Below the pieces are notes generated by a model, which saw nothing but the letters and a program-made list of their open reading frames with translations, was not told where the DNA came from and did not search any database. A program made the translations under genes and the position numbers. 64,000 bases of DNA from Sphingomonas spermidinifaciens (GTDB lineage Bacteria; Pseudomonadota; Alphaproteobacteria; Sphingomonadales; Sphingomonadaceae): the NCBI RefSeq assembly GCF_002351485.1, contig NZ_NWMW01000001.1:1240001-1304000 (forward strand), in the 5' to 3' direction. Shown here in pieces: positions 1-7,452 of this stretch (the first letter of the stretch is position 1; each line of letters starts with the position of its first letter).

Positions 1-1003
1 CCTCCGAGAGGCTGGTGGTGCGCAGGAACTTCATCCCCGCGCGCGTCGACGCCGCCTCCTGGTCGGGATAGACGAGGCAGAGGATTGTGGCGGCCGGGCA
101 CGGGTAGCGGAGCTTGTCGGTGAACAGGTCGCCGATCAGCCGCGCCGTCTCCCATGGCGTCCAGCGCACCGGCATGTTGCGGACGCCGAAGTGGCGCACG
201 TCGAAGCGATCGGGGTAGATCTCGCCGATCTCGGGCGCGTCTCCGTCGCTGGCACCGGTCGGCCGGAAGCGCTCGGTCCGGAGCAGCATCCGGCTCTCTT
301 CGACGGTGAGCTCAATGTCGCGGCGGATCGCCTGGTCGGCGATCGGGTCGAGCGGGTTGTAGTCGATCGCATCGTCGCCGCTCGCCGTGGTTGGCGAGGT
401 CAGATCATCGACGAAGGCGATGAGCTCGACCGGGCCGACATCGAGCGCCGGCACGTCGAGCGAGCGCAGCACGCCGACCAGACTCTCGCGGACCGCGATG
501 AGCTCGTCCTTGGTGGTGCCGCTGCTCGAAGGCACGCCGACCGAGACGAGCAGCTGGTGATGGCGCGCATGGAAGGGCGCGCCGCCTGACCCGCTGGTCC
601 AGACGAGGTCGTACAGGCACTGGGTGCGCGCCCGCGCGATCTGCTCGTAGACGCCGCCGCGCGCATAGCGGGGCGCGAACCAGGGCGCGATGTTGCGACT
701 GATCCGTGGGGACGCCCAGTGAACGATCTGGACGCAGGCACCCGCCGGCAGGCCTTCGGACAGGAACTGGCCGAGAAGATCGCCGACCCGCTCGTCGGCC
801 CCGACCAGCGGTGCCACGTTGAGGATGAAGCCGGTCGAGCGTGCGTTGAGGTAGAGCCGGGTCTGCGGCTCGTACACCCGGTACGGCAGGAAGCTCGATA
901 GCATGTCGAGGCCGAGCACCGGGCGGTCGCCCTCGCTCTCCTCGGCATCGCCGAACAGGCCCTTGAGCAGCGTGCCCGTGAGCGTCTTGAACGAGAGGCT
1001 CAT
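1..1003 (-). CDS. traC: TraC-like conjugative ATPase, N-terminal part (cut by window edge)
   Basis: This is the N-terminal third of a TraC/VirB4-type ATPase, which powers assembly of an F-type type IV secretion system at the inner membrane. The frame opens with MSLSFKTLTGTLLKGLFGDA at 1003 and stays open for about 334 codons to the window edge. The N-terminal region (lines such as LSSFLPYRVYEPQTRLYLN) is typical of TraC upstream of the Walker boxes. The Walker A and B motifs would lie beyond position 1 and cannot be seen. Its ATG overlaps the traV stop codon by 4 nt (ATGA), so translation is probably coupled. Family assignment rests on the N-terminal pattern and on gene order (traB, dsbC, traV, traC). 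Confidence 0.85.
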   Translation of the reverse strand, partial: MSLSFKTLTGTLLKGLFGDAEESEGDRPVLGLDMLSSFLPYRVYEPQTRLYLNARSTGFILNVAPLVGADERVGDLLGQFLSEGLPAGACVQIVHWASPRISRNIAPWFAPRYARGGVYEQIARARTQCLYDLVWTSGSGGAPFHARHHQLLVSVGVPSSSGTTKDELIAVRESLVGVLRSLDVPALDVGPVELIAFVDDLTSPTTASGDDAIDYNPLDPIADQAIRRDIELTVEESRMLLRTERFRPTGASDGDAPEIGEIYPDRFDVRHFGVRNMPVRWTPWETARLIGDLFTDKLRYPCPAATILCLVYPDQEAASTRAGMKFLRTTSLSE

Positions 1004-1833
1004 CGCGGCTGCTCCTGGCCAACGGAGGCGCTGAACGGGCTGCCCTCGGCTTCCGGCGCGACCGGGCCGGAAGCCGCCCCCGGCTTAGCGCCGAGCCGCG
1101 ACAGGTTCGGCGCTGCGAGCGCGTTGAGCCTCGCTCGGGCCGCCGCCGGATCACCCTGCGGGAGGACGACCTTGCCGGCCGGCAGCGCCGAGGTGGGGGA
1201 CACCGGGCGCTTCGCCGCAGGCGCAGGCACGGTGGCCGGCGGCTTGGTCCCGATCCGGTGGCCGGCCCGAGCGGCGGCGATCGCCGCGGCGCTGGGCGCC
1301 GCGGGATCAGGGATGCGCGCCGTCGAAGCGGTCGCGCTGAACGGTTGAGGGGCTTGAGCGGGAGGAGACTCAAGCCCCTCGATCACCGGTGCCGAAGCAC
1401 CAGCGACCGCCTCGCGCAGGGAGGAAGGGGCGGGACTGCGCGAGAACTCGGAGATGGATGTGGGCTCAGCGACGGAGGCGAAGGTCCAGGCGGGCTGCTC
1501 GACGACGGCGTGAACCGTGGCGGAATCGTGCAGCACGCCGGCTTCGTCGACATGCGCCGGCAGGAGGATGGTCAGCATGCGCTCGCCGGTACGGACGGCG
1601 ACGCTGCCGCCCTTCCCGCTCGCGCCCTGCCGGCGCGGGCCGACCGTAGGTGCCGACGCGCCCTCCTCGTCGACGCTGCCGATTGCGGCCGCATCGATCT
1701 TGGTCATGGGCGCGCAGGTCCCGGCCGGAGCGCGGCAGTTGAAGTCGCCCTTCACCGTGCCGCCGAGCGTGGTGCAGCCGCTCGCGCCAAGCACGGTCGT
1801 GAGCAGCAGGGCGATGGTGGCGGCGCGGCTCAT
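1000..1833 (-). CDS. traV: TraV-like outer-membrane lipoprotein of the F-type T4SS
   Basis: The protein has 277 residues. It begins with a lipoprotein signal peptide whose lipobox ends at Cys20 (LGASGC), followed by a short Cys-containing segment (FNCRAPAGTC) typical of TraV. TraV forms the outer-membrane core of the conjugation channel with TraK and TraB. Beyond about residue 60 the sequence becomes Ala/Pro-rich and low in complexity. It is clearly longer than F-plasmid TraV (about 170 residues), so the C-terminal half is probably an extended, disordered periplasmic region. The gene overlaps the upstream dsbC-like gene and the downstream traC by 4 nt each. The assignment is supported by the lipobox plus its position in the operon. 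Confidence 0.8.
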   Translation of the reverse strand: MSRAATIALLLTTVLGASGCTTLGGTVKGDFNCRAPAGTCAPMTKIDAAAIGSVDEEGASAPTVGPRRQGASGKGGSVAVRTGERMLTILLPAHVDEAGVLHDSATVHAVVEQPAWTFASVAEPTSISEFSRSPAPSSLREAVAGASAPVIEGLESPPAQAPQPFSATASTARIPDPAAPSAAAIAAARAGHRIGTKPPATVPAPAAKRPVSPTSALPAGKVVLPQGDPAAARARLNALAAPNLSRLGAKPGAASGPVAPEAEGSPFSASVGQEQPR

Positions 1834-2717
1834 GCCCGGCCTCCCGCGACAAAGGCCTTGAGCTGCTCGGCGGTGTGGAAGCCCTGCAGCACCGCCCCAT
1901 CCGCGCGGATGATGATGGGCGTGCCGCCGAAGCCATGCGCCTTGGCGAACGCCTCATTGGCGTCGAGCCCGGCGGTGTCGCACCTGGCACCGGGCGCGAC
2001 CGGCCGGCCCTCATAGGCGGCGTGAACCGCGCCCTGCTTGTCGCTGGCACAGAGCACGGCTTCCGCAAGCTTCCGGCTCTCCGCACCGAAGATCGAGATC
2101 GGCCGCTCCTCGACCCGCGCACCTATCTTCACGAGCTCGGCCGAGAGCTTGCGGCAATAGCCGCAGTGAAAGTCGCTGAGCACGACCAGCTTGGGACCGT
2201 TCGCCGGACCCCAATGGACCGCACCGTCCGCGGGCAGCTGGCCGAGGTCGACCTTCGCGGCAGCAGGCGATGCGGCCGCCGGCTGCTCATCCCCATCGCT
2301 GTCGCGCTTGCCCGCGGCACCGGCGGCGAGCAGGTCCGGATTGAGCTCGAGCAGCCGCGCCGCGGTCACGTCGCTGCGCGTCTCCATGTCGTAGAGCCGC
2401 CCGATCATCAGGTAACGCGCGGTCCGGTCGACATAGAAGAGCGTGGTGCCGGCGACGACCTCGCAGAGCCCGCCGAAGCGACTGCAGTCGATCGCGCCGA
2501 TCCGGGTCTTGGGTAGGCGCAGCTTGAGCGCCTCGCGGACCAGCCCCGTGTCGACGTGCACCGAGGCGATCGGGGCGGCCTGGACGCTCTTCGCGACCAC
2601 GCCCGCGCCCATGCCGAGCGTCAGCGAGGCCGACGCCAGCAAGGTCCAGAAGGGAACGCCCTCCATACGGCGCATCCTGGCCAGCCCGCGGCCAAGTCGA
2701 GTTTCAGCAGAAATCAT
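1830..2717 (-). CDS. DsbC-like periplasmic thiol:disulfide isomerase of the transfer operon
   Basis: A 295-residue protein with an N-terminal hydrophobic export segment (about residues 22-45) and a C-terminal thioredoxin fold holding the active site CGYC (within SDFHCGYCRK). A cis-Pro loop (GGTPIII) lies near residue 265. The N-terminal half matches the DsbC dimerisation region. It probably isomerises disulfides in secreted transfer proteins such as TraV or pilus-assembly factors. A DsbC gene between traB and traV is common in F-like and R27/SXT-like systems. The ATG at 2717 overlaps the traB stop (4 nt), which sets the start. It may be listed elsewhere as DsbC or thioredoxin-fold protein. 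Confidence 0.85.
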   Translation of the reverse strand: MISAETRLGRGLARMRRMEGVPFWTLLASASLTLGMGAGVVAKSVQAAPIASVHVDTGLVREALKLRLPKTRIGAIDCSRFGGLCEVVAGTTLFYVDRTARYLMIGRLYDMETRSDVTAARLLELNPDLLAAGAAGKRDSDGDEQPAAASPAAAKVDLGQLPADGAVHWGPANGPKLVVLSDFHCGYCRKLSAELVKIGARVEERPISIFGAESRKLAEAVLCASDKQGAVHAAYEGRPVAPGARCDTAGLDANEAFAKAHGFGGTPIIIRADGAVLQGFHTAEQLKAFVAGGRA

Positions 2718-4051
2718 TGGGAGTTCCTCACATAGACGCCGTCGAGGAAGACGATTTCGACATCGATGCCGGTCGGCATCTCCACGACTGGCTGATATTG
2801 TTCGGCGCGTTCGATCAGGTACTTGGACACCGTGTCCGAGGCGTCGGCGACGCCTTGACCAAGCCCGCCCTGGACGATGTCGCCGCCCGAGAGCTGCTGG
2901 CGCTTGCCGTCGACTCCAGTGGTGATCCCGGAGAAGACGCTGTTCGCATTGGCCGAGAAGCCGCGCCCGAAGCCGCCGACGATGCCGGCGAGCAGCGCCT
3001 GGCTGACGAGGCTGCCCTCGCGGCTGACCACCCGGCCGCGCACGCCGGTCTTGCCGGCGAAGCTGATGAAGCCCTTGACCTCGCTGACCGCGACCCGACC
3101 GCCTGGCTGGTCGCAGGTCATCTTCTGGAGCTTGACGTAGACCTTCTCGGCCGAGAGATCGCCGCGCGCCGCGCCGTTGACGACGCAACCCTGGATGCGG
3201 GTGGTCAACAGCTTGCCGTCCTGGACCACCGAGCGCGCCGGCCCGGTGATCCGCAGCACGACCGGCAGCGGATCGGTCTGGCTGGCCACCCCGGCCGAGG
3301 CATCGACGCCGACGATCACGCGCGCCGGCGCATAGCTATTCGGCGGCAGGTAATCGGGGCTGTCCTCGACCTCGATCGCGGGTGCGGTCGGCCGCCCGGC
3401 CCTCAGGCCCGTCTTGGCGGTCCCGCCGGTTTCGCCGGTGCCGCTGGTGAACGAGACCGTCTTCACCTGTCGCTCGGCGGCGGCCGGCAGCGCCGCACCC
3501 GAAGGATCGGCACCGTTGGTCGGGTCGAGCGGCGAGCCCGACGGGATCGACGGGTCACGTAGAGGCATCGGCGCGGAGACCGACGTGGGTGCAGGCTGCG
3601 ATTGGGCGCGCTTCAGCTCACCGCGAAGCGTTGTGTTCTCCTGCGTCAGTGCGTCGATCGTCTTGGTGCCGTCGGTCTTCATCGCCTGGTTCTCGGCGGC
3701 GAGCGCGTCGAGCTTGGCCTGAACCTCGGGCGAGACGGCGCGGTTCTCTTCGAGCGCCTTCAGCTGGCGCGCCTGCGCATCCAGCCGATTGCCGTAGATC
3801 GCGACGAACTCCTTCTGGCTGAGATCGCGATTAACGATCCCGTCGGTCTCAATCCTCTGCGGGGCGTCGGCCGCGGTCGTGTGGTGGCCGGTGCCGCCGA
3901 ACACGAACCAGAGCGCGAGCATGGCCGCCGAGCCACCGCCGCCGAGCAGCAGCATGCGCTGGCGGGCACGGGTCTTCGCGTTGAGTGCGCCTAGTGCCGT
4001 GACGCTTTCCTGGCCGGCGGACGCGGCCGGGGTGGTGCCGAGCTCGCTCAT
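2714..4051 (-). CDS. traB: TraB-like (VirB10 family) inner-to-outer membrane scaffold
   Basis: A 445-residue TraB protein that spans the envelope and links the inner-membrane ATPases to the TraV/TraK outer-membrane ring. One membrane anchor sits at about residues 32-52, followed by a coiled-coil stretch (residues about 85-150, KALEENRAVSPEVQAKLDAL and following) and a Pro/Ser/Gly-rich linker. The C-terminal TrbI/VirB10-like beta domain contains a conserved pattern around TTRIQGCVVNGAARGDLSAE and LVSQALLAGIVGGFGRG. Length is close to F TraB (about 475). It overlaps traK upstream and the dsbC-like gene downstream by 4 nt each, so the cluster reads as one transcript. Confidence 0.9.
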   Translation of the reverse strand: MSELGTTPAASAGQESVTALGALNAKTRARQRMLLLGGGGSAAMLALWFVFGGTGHHTTAADAPQRIETDGIVNRDLSQKEFVAIYGNRLDAQARQLKALEENRAVSPEVQAKLDALAAENQAMKTDGTKTIDALTQENTTLRGELKRAQSQPAPTSVSAPMPLRDPSIPSGSPLDPTNGADPSGAALPAAAERQVKTVSFTSGTGETGGTAKTGLRAGRPTAPAIEVEDSPDYLPPNSYAPARVIVGVDASAGVASQTDPLPVVLRITGPARSVVQDGKLLTTRIQGCVVNGAARGDLSAEKVYVKLQKMTCDQPGGRVAVSEVKGFISFAGKTGVRGRVVSREGSLVSQALLAGIVGGFGRGFSANANSVFSGITTGVDGKRQQLSGGDIVQGGLGQGVADASDTVSKYLIERAEQYQPVVEMPTGIDVEIVFLDGVYVRNSQ

Positions 4052-4860
4052 GCGCCCGCACTCCCGTCCTGGACGACGTAGAGCGTCGTCGCGCCATGGG
4101 GCGCCAGCTCGCGATCGGTTACGCTGACTGCGAGGCTGCCTGCCGGCGTCAGCTGCGCCGGGTCGATTGTGACCGGCTTGGCGCTGCGATTGTCGATGCG
4201 CAGGACCTTGCCGGTAAGCGCAGCACCCCGGAACTCCGCAATGAAGCGGACGGTGACGTTACCGATGCGCGTCGGCGCCGCCGCAACCTGCCGCATCGTG
4301 TAGCCGTCGGGTGCGCTGTTCGCGGCCATGGCCTGGACGAGGCGCACCGCGGCATCGCGTGGGCTGGACTTGGCTTCCCAGGCCTGCGCTTGCTCGCCGG
4401 CGATGGCCGGGTTTGAGACGAAGATCTGCTCAGCCTCGGGTCCGCCGACGCTGCAGGCGAACTTGTAGACATAGCCCTTGCGGCTGGTGGCGAAGAAGCT
4501 CAGCCGCCCCGGCGCGAAGCCTTCGGGCACCGACAGGTAGATGTCGCCGCGGACCGGCTCGTTGGTGACGGTGAAGTCGTTGTACGGGTAGCCGGTCGTG
4601 ATCTTGCTGACGCTGGCGAAGGCGTCGCCGACCAGGCTGATCCGCGTCAGCTCATGATTGGAGACGACGCAGTCGACCTGCGCATTGTCGGCGGCCTGCC
4701 GGTACTGGTCGGCCCAAGCCGGCGTCGCGGCGAGGGCGATGGCGGCACCGATCAGCGCCATGCCGAGTGGCCTCAGGTTGATGTCGCGCGGCTGGGTTGT
4801 GCCGGCGGCGAAGGTCACCGCCCCTGCGCCCAGCAGGCAGGCGGGTGTCGTGGCGATCAT
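4048..4860 (-). CDS. traK: TraK-like secretin-type core protein
   Basis: TraK is the periplasmic, secretin-like ring protein of F-type conjugation systems. The body (from about residue 55) carries the typical pattern of a VirB9/TraK beta domain, including NDFTVTNEPVRGDIYLSVPE and KVLRIDNRSAKPVTIDP. The start is uncertain. The ATG at 4860 overlaps the traE stop by 4 nt, as elsewhere in the operon, and gives 270 residues. However, a clean Sec signal peptide ending ATPAWA begins only at an internal Met (position 4761), so the mature protein may be translated from there. Either start gives the same mature product. Confidence 0.85.
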   Translation of the reverse strand: MIATTPACLLGAGAVTFAAGTTQPRDINLRPLGMALIGAAIALAATPAWADQYRQAADNAQVDCVVSNHELTRISLVGDAFASVSKITTGYPYNDFTVTNEPVRGDIYLSVPEGFAPGRLSFFATSRKGYVYKFACSVGGPEAEQIFVSNPAIAGEQAQAWEAKSSPRDAAVRLVQAMAANSAPDGYTMRQVAAAPTRIGNVTVRFIAEFRGAALTGKVLRIDNRSAKPVTIDPAQLTPAGSLAVSVTDRELAPHGATTLYVVQDGSAGA

Positions 4861-5435
4861 TGGAGCGCCTCCCTTGAGGTCTTTGGGTGATCGGGGATGA
4901 GCGCGAAGCTCGAGAGCGAAAGGCGCAGGCCCACATAGGTCCAGCCGAACCGGAACCGCTTCTTCTCGCTGGCAATGACTTGGCCGCCGACGAAGGTCTT
5001 GAGGTCGCCTTCGACGGTGGAGCTCAGGCCCTTCGGATCGACGGTCATGCCGGTGATCACGAAGGCCTGCGCCAGGTCCGACCCGCGCTGCTCGGTGACG
5101 ATCTTGACCAGCTCGGCCTTGAGCGCCCCGTAGGCGGACGGGTCCGCCACCTTCAGGATCTGCTCCATCCAATAGTCGAGCCCCGTCGGCGAGCGATTGA
5201 GCAGCATCAGCGCGACGTCGCGCGTCACAAGCTCGAGATAGTCGGCCGAGACACCCGACGAGCTGATCGCGAGCGGCCGCGTCGTGACTGGCTGCAGGAT
5301 GACCTCACGGTCCCGGCCGCTGAGCGCGGTCAGCAGCGCGAGATTGGCCAGGAACGACGCCGCGGCGGCGACGACGAGGACCTTGCGCTGGCGAAGCAGC
5401 GATTGGCTGCGCTGGTGCGCGATATCGGACAGCAT
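4857..5435 (-). CDS. traE: TraE-like conjugative transfer protein (VirB5/VirB8-type)
   Basis: A 192-residue protein with one N-terminal membrane helix (about residues 18-40, VLVVAAAASFLANLALLTAL) and a periplasmic domain that fits TraE, an inner-membrane component of the F-type pilus assembly platform. The segment YLELVTRDVALMLLNRSP is characteristic of the family. F TraE has 188 residues, so the length agrees. The stop codon overlaps the proposed traK start; traL lies 15 nt upstream. Assigned from family pattern and the conserved order traL-traE-traK-traB. Confidence 0.88.
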   Translation of the reverse strand: MLSDIAHQRSQSLLRQRKVLVVAAAASFLANLALLTALSGRDREVILQPVTTRPLAISSSGVSADYLELVTRDVALMLLNRSPTGLDYWMEQILKVADPSAYGALKAELVKIVTEQRGSDLAQAFVITGMTVDPKGLSSTVEGDLKTFVGGQVIASEKKRFRFGWTYVGLRLSLSSFALIPDHPKTSREALQ

Positions 5436-5450
5436 GGGAAACCTCTCCCC

Positions 5451-5738
5451 TCAGCCGGCGAGCCGGCGGCAGTGGGAGGGCGGCGTGGCGCGAAGCCTGA
5501 CGAAGCTTGCCCCCAGGTACCAGTAGGCCGCGTGGATGATCCAGGAACTGGCCCGGCCAGCCTTGGCCTTGCGAAGCGCGAACCACGCTCCTCCGGCACC
5601 CACGAGGCCCAGCAGGATGTGCTGGGAGAAGATGCCCCAGGCGAACGGCACCGCGAGCCCCAGGAATTCGTCCAGGGTCCAAAGGCCGATGAGCTCCGGA
5701 TCGTCGAGCCGCCGGGGGACAAGGTACTTGTCAGTCAT
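5451..5738 (-). CDS. traL: TraL-like pilus assembly protein
   Basis: A 95-residue small membrane protein. It opens with the TraL-type pattern MTDKYLVPRRLDDPELIGLW and continues with hydrophobic segments at about residues 24-55. TraL sits in the inner membrane and works with TraE and the pilin in pilus assembly (VirB3-like role). Length matches F TraL (91). The short distance to the pilin-like gene (28 nt) and traE (15 nt) supports one operon. Confidence 0.87.
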   Translation of the reverse strand: MTDKYLVPRRLDDPELIGLWTLDEFLGLAVPFAWGIFSQHILLGLVGAGGAWFALRKAKAGRASSWIIHAAYWYLGASFVRLRATPPSHCRRLAG

Positions 5739-5766
5739 GTGCGCTGCGCCGCCCTCGCCGCCGCGA

Positions 5767-6090
5767 TCAGATGATCGCGGTCACGGTGGAGGTGACGATC
5801 GGCACGCCCGTGCCGACGCCGATGCCGACGGCGACGGGCACCGCCACCTGCGCCAGCGTGAACCGGCCGGATGCCATGCCGATGAGGCCGCCAGCTAGGC
5901 TGAGCACGGCAATGATCTTGCCGCCCGAGCCCTCCAGAAAGTCGGTGAACTTGGTGAGCGCCGGACCGAAGGTCGTGTCGGCACCGGCATAGGCCGCGCT
6001 CGCCACGGCCATCAGGCCGATCGCCGGGATGAGATAGTCGCTGGCCCGGCCGAGGCCGGCACGGGTCAGCGGGAGAGTGAGGCTGCGCAT
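5767..6090 (-). CDS. TraA/VirB2-like pilin or pilin-like membrane protein
   Basis: A 107-residue small protein at the head of the transfer operon. It has two strongly hydrophobic segments (about residues 20-36 and 57-75) separated by a short loop, and a hydrophobic C-terminus, the layout of VirB2/TraA pilins. The first segment ends AVASAAYAGAD, which could be a leader peptidase site, leaving a mature pilin of roughly 70 residues. It is the first gene downstream of the proposed control region. Direct similarity to F TraA is not evident; the call rests on topology and position before traL. Confidence 0.7.
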   Translation of the reverse strand: MRSLTLPLTRAGLGRASDYLIPAIGLMAVASAAYAGADTTFGPALTKFTDFLEGSGGKIIAVLSLAGGLIGMASGRFTLAQVAVPVAVGIGVGTGVPIVTSTVTAII

Positions 6091-6180
6091 CGAGAGCGTC
6101 TCCGTGGGGTTGGTCGCCGCGGCCGTTCTTCGACCGCAGAGCCACCATCACGCCGGCTCCGGCCGGGGCTCAACAAAAAG

Positions 6181-6195
6181 GAACATCCGGAGAAC
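6181..6195 (-). promoter_or_regulatory. Candidate LexA (SOS) box upstream of the transfer operon
   Basis: The sequence GAAC-ATCCGGA-GAAC is, on the transfer-operon strand, GTTC-N7-GTTC, the direct-repeat LexA operator known from alphaproteobacteria. It lies about 90 bp upstream of the pilin-like start codon. All eight conserved bases match. The spacer is not T-rich, unlike many confirmed sites, so binding is inferred. Confidence 0.5.
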
Positions 6196-6209
6196 ACATC
6201 AGCCACTTG

Positions 6210-6226
6210 GTCGCGGTATCCGCGAC
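6210..6226. promoter_or_regulatory. Perfect inverted repeat, candidate operator
   Basis: GTCGCGG-TAT-CCGCGAC has 7-bp arms around a 3-bp centre. It lies between the SOS-like box and the HTH regulator gene, an expected place for an operator of that regulator. Confidence 0.5.
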
Positions 6227-6304
6227 AGGCGTCGCGCCGGCCGTGTGAAGTTTCCTAGCGGTTCGCGATTGAGGTCGCGCTGAGATGCTCGCCCAATTGG
6301 GCTG

Positions 6305-6322
6305 CCGCGACGGGCGTCGCGA
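6305..6322. promoter_or_regulatory. Second copy of the operator-like heptamers
   Basis: CCGCGAC-GGGC-GTCGCGA repeats the heptamers of the 6210-6226 site in the reverse arrangement, with 6 of 7 arm pairs matching. Two related sites in one divergent promoter region suggest binding by the same regulator. Confidence 0.4.
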
Positions 6323-6419
6323 CTCGCTCTTCTTCACTGATTCTGGCCACTTCTGCTGCGGGCGTGGCCGACGAGGCAGGCAGACTCAGGCGGCCGCGCG
6401 TTCTACTCGCGGCTAGGAT

Positions 6420-6434
6420 GTTCCTGTTTTGTTT
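6420..6434 (+). promoter_or_regulatory. Near-consensus LexA box upstream of the HTH regulator
   Basis: GTTC-CTGTTTT-GTTT matches 7 of 8 bases of GTTC-N7-GTTC and has the T-rich spacer usual for alphaproteobacterial LexA sites. Its surroundings (ATGTTCCT before, TTGTT after) closely resemble the perfect box at 63432-63446. It lies about 60 bp upstream of the regulator start. Confidence 0.45.
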
Positions 6435-6492
6435 TCCTACAGCTCAGCCGCCTGATACGATGCATGCGACTCAGACTCTTGGAGATGGAGTA

Positions 6493-6981
6493 GTGGCACT
6501 CACGAGCAGTCCGGCAGCCCTGTCCTCGACACCGCTGCACATCATTGTCGGCGATCTGGTCGACCAGGCTGGGATCAGCCAGCGCGACCTCGCAGCCCAG
6601 GTCGGTCTGTCCAAGGATCAGGTATGCCGCACGCTCAAGGGCACGCGGCACCTCAGCCTAGAGGAAGCCGGCTCGATACTCACCGCTGCCGGCCTGCCGG
6701 CACGCGGCGCCCTCACCCTCGCCCTCTTCGACCGCCGCGACCTGGCCAACGAATGGTCGCGGTCGGGATTAGCGGCGTTCCTCGAAACGCTCGTTGCCGC
6801 ACTGCCGGACGCGCTCGCGGCCGAGCTCGGCGACAGCAGCGATCGGGTCGATCCACGCTGGGGGCCGGCGGTCGCGAAGTTCGTTGCTCAGCGGATCGCA
6901 AGCCACATCGATGAGCTGATCGAGCGCGAGGAGAAGCTCGGTGAGTTCAGGCCGTCCGGCGGCCTGCGCGCCTCGGCCTGA
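6493..6981 (+). CDS. HTH transcriptional regulator of the element (XRE-like)
   Basis: A 162-residue protein from the GTG at 6493, chosen because GGAG lies 8 nt upstream (6481-6484) while no site precedes the earlier in-frame starts. Residues about 20-70 form a lambda-repressor-like helix-turn-helix (AGISQRDLAAQVGLSKDQV is the recognition unit, followed by LSLEEAGSILTAAGL). The C-terminal half is helical (VAALPDALAAEL and onward) and unassigned. It is divergent from the transfer operon and next to the integrase, so it probably controls transfer and/or excision by binding the inverted repeats upstream. The target is inferred. Confidence 0.75.
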   Translation: MALTSSPAALSSTPLHIIVGDLVDQAGISQRDLAAQVGLSKDQVCRTLKGTRHLSLEEAGSILTAAGLPARGALTLALFDRRDLANEWSRSGLAAFLETLVAALPDALAAELGDSSDRVDPRWGPAVAKFVAQRIASHIDELIEREEKLGEFRPSGGLRASA

Positions 6982-7068
6982 GCCGGACTGCCATCAACGG
7001 GAGAGAGGAAAGGAAGCGTAGCCCGGGCGGGCGAGCGACGCGACCTGAGAGCATCAGCGACGGTCAAG

Positions 7069-7452
7069 ATGAGCTCCCCACGCGACGATCACCCTGTGTT
7101 CGAACTGCGGCGCAAGCTGCACAGCTGCATTCGGACCGGACGGCGGCTCCACTTGGACCTCGATCAGATCAGGATCCTGTTCGACCCGCGGGTGCTCGAC
7201 GCGCTCTCTCAAATCGAGGCCGAGGAACTCCAGAGGCTATGCCAAGAAGATCTGCCGCGAAGGCAGCCGCCACCCCGCCCGCCCGTTTCGAGCTTGGCGG
7301 ATACTGGCTCTGGTACAGGGCTAATCGCGACGATTGGGCTATCTGTTGGCTCGACGGTCGTACAACACGCCGCGTCCAAACGGGCATCGGAGGCGGCTCG
7401 AGCGGTCATCCACCGGAAGCAGCGAAGGAACGGCTCGCCGAGTTCGTCCTAG
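7069..7452 (+). CDS. Small protein of unknown function overlapping the integrase start
   Basis: The frame encodes 127 residues. The first 65 or so (FELRRKLHSCIRTGRRLHLD, then DQIRILFDPRVLDALSQIEA) look like a genuine helical protein, with position-dependent GC typical of coding DNA. The remaining residues are low-complexity and lie in the alternative frame of the integrase N-terminus; the overlap is 214 bp. In its position before the integrase it could be an excisionase-type or regulatory protein, but there is no recognisable DNA-binding motif. The C-terminal part may be an accident of a missing stop codon. Confidence 0.5.
   Translation: MSSPRDDHPVFELRRKLHSCIRTGRRLHLDLDQIRILFDPRVLDALSQIEAEELQRLCQEDLPRRQPPPRPPVSSLADTGSGTGLIATIGLSVGSTVVQHAASKRASEAARAVIHRKQRRNGSPSSS

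Larger units (their letters stand above)
6091..6492. promoter_or_regulatory. Divergent control region between transfer operon and HTH regulator
   Basis: About 400 bp with no convincing gene, lying between the leftward pilin gene and the rightward regulator. It contains a GAAC-N7-GAAC box (6181-6195), a perfect inverted repeat (6210-6226), a second copy of the same heptamer pair (6305-6322) and a near-consensus GTTC-N7-GTTT box (6420-6434). These are described as separate entries. An open frame continues upstream of the regulator to 6364, but it has no ribosome binding site and runs through the box at 6420. Confidence 0.6.

Noticed and set aside
6364..6492. N-terminal extension of the HTH regulator
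   Set aside because: Earlier in-frame starts lack ribosome binding sites, the sequence is not like the family, and it runs through the LexA-like box.
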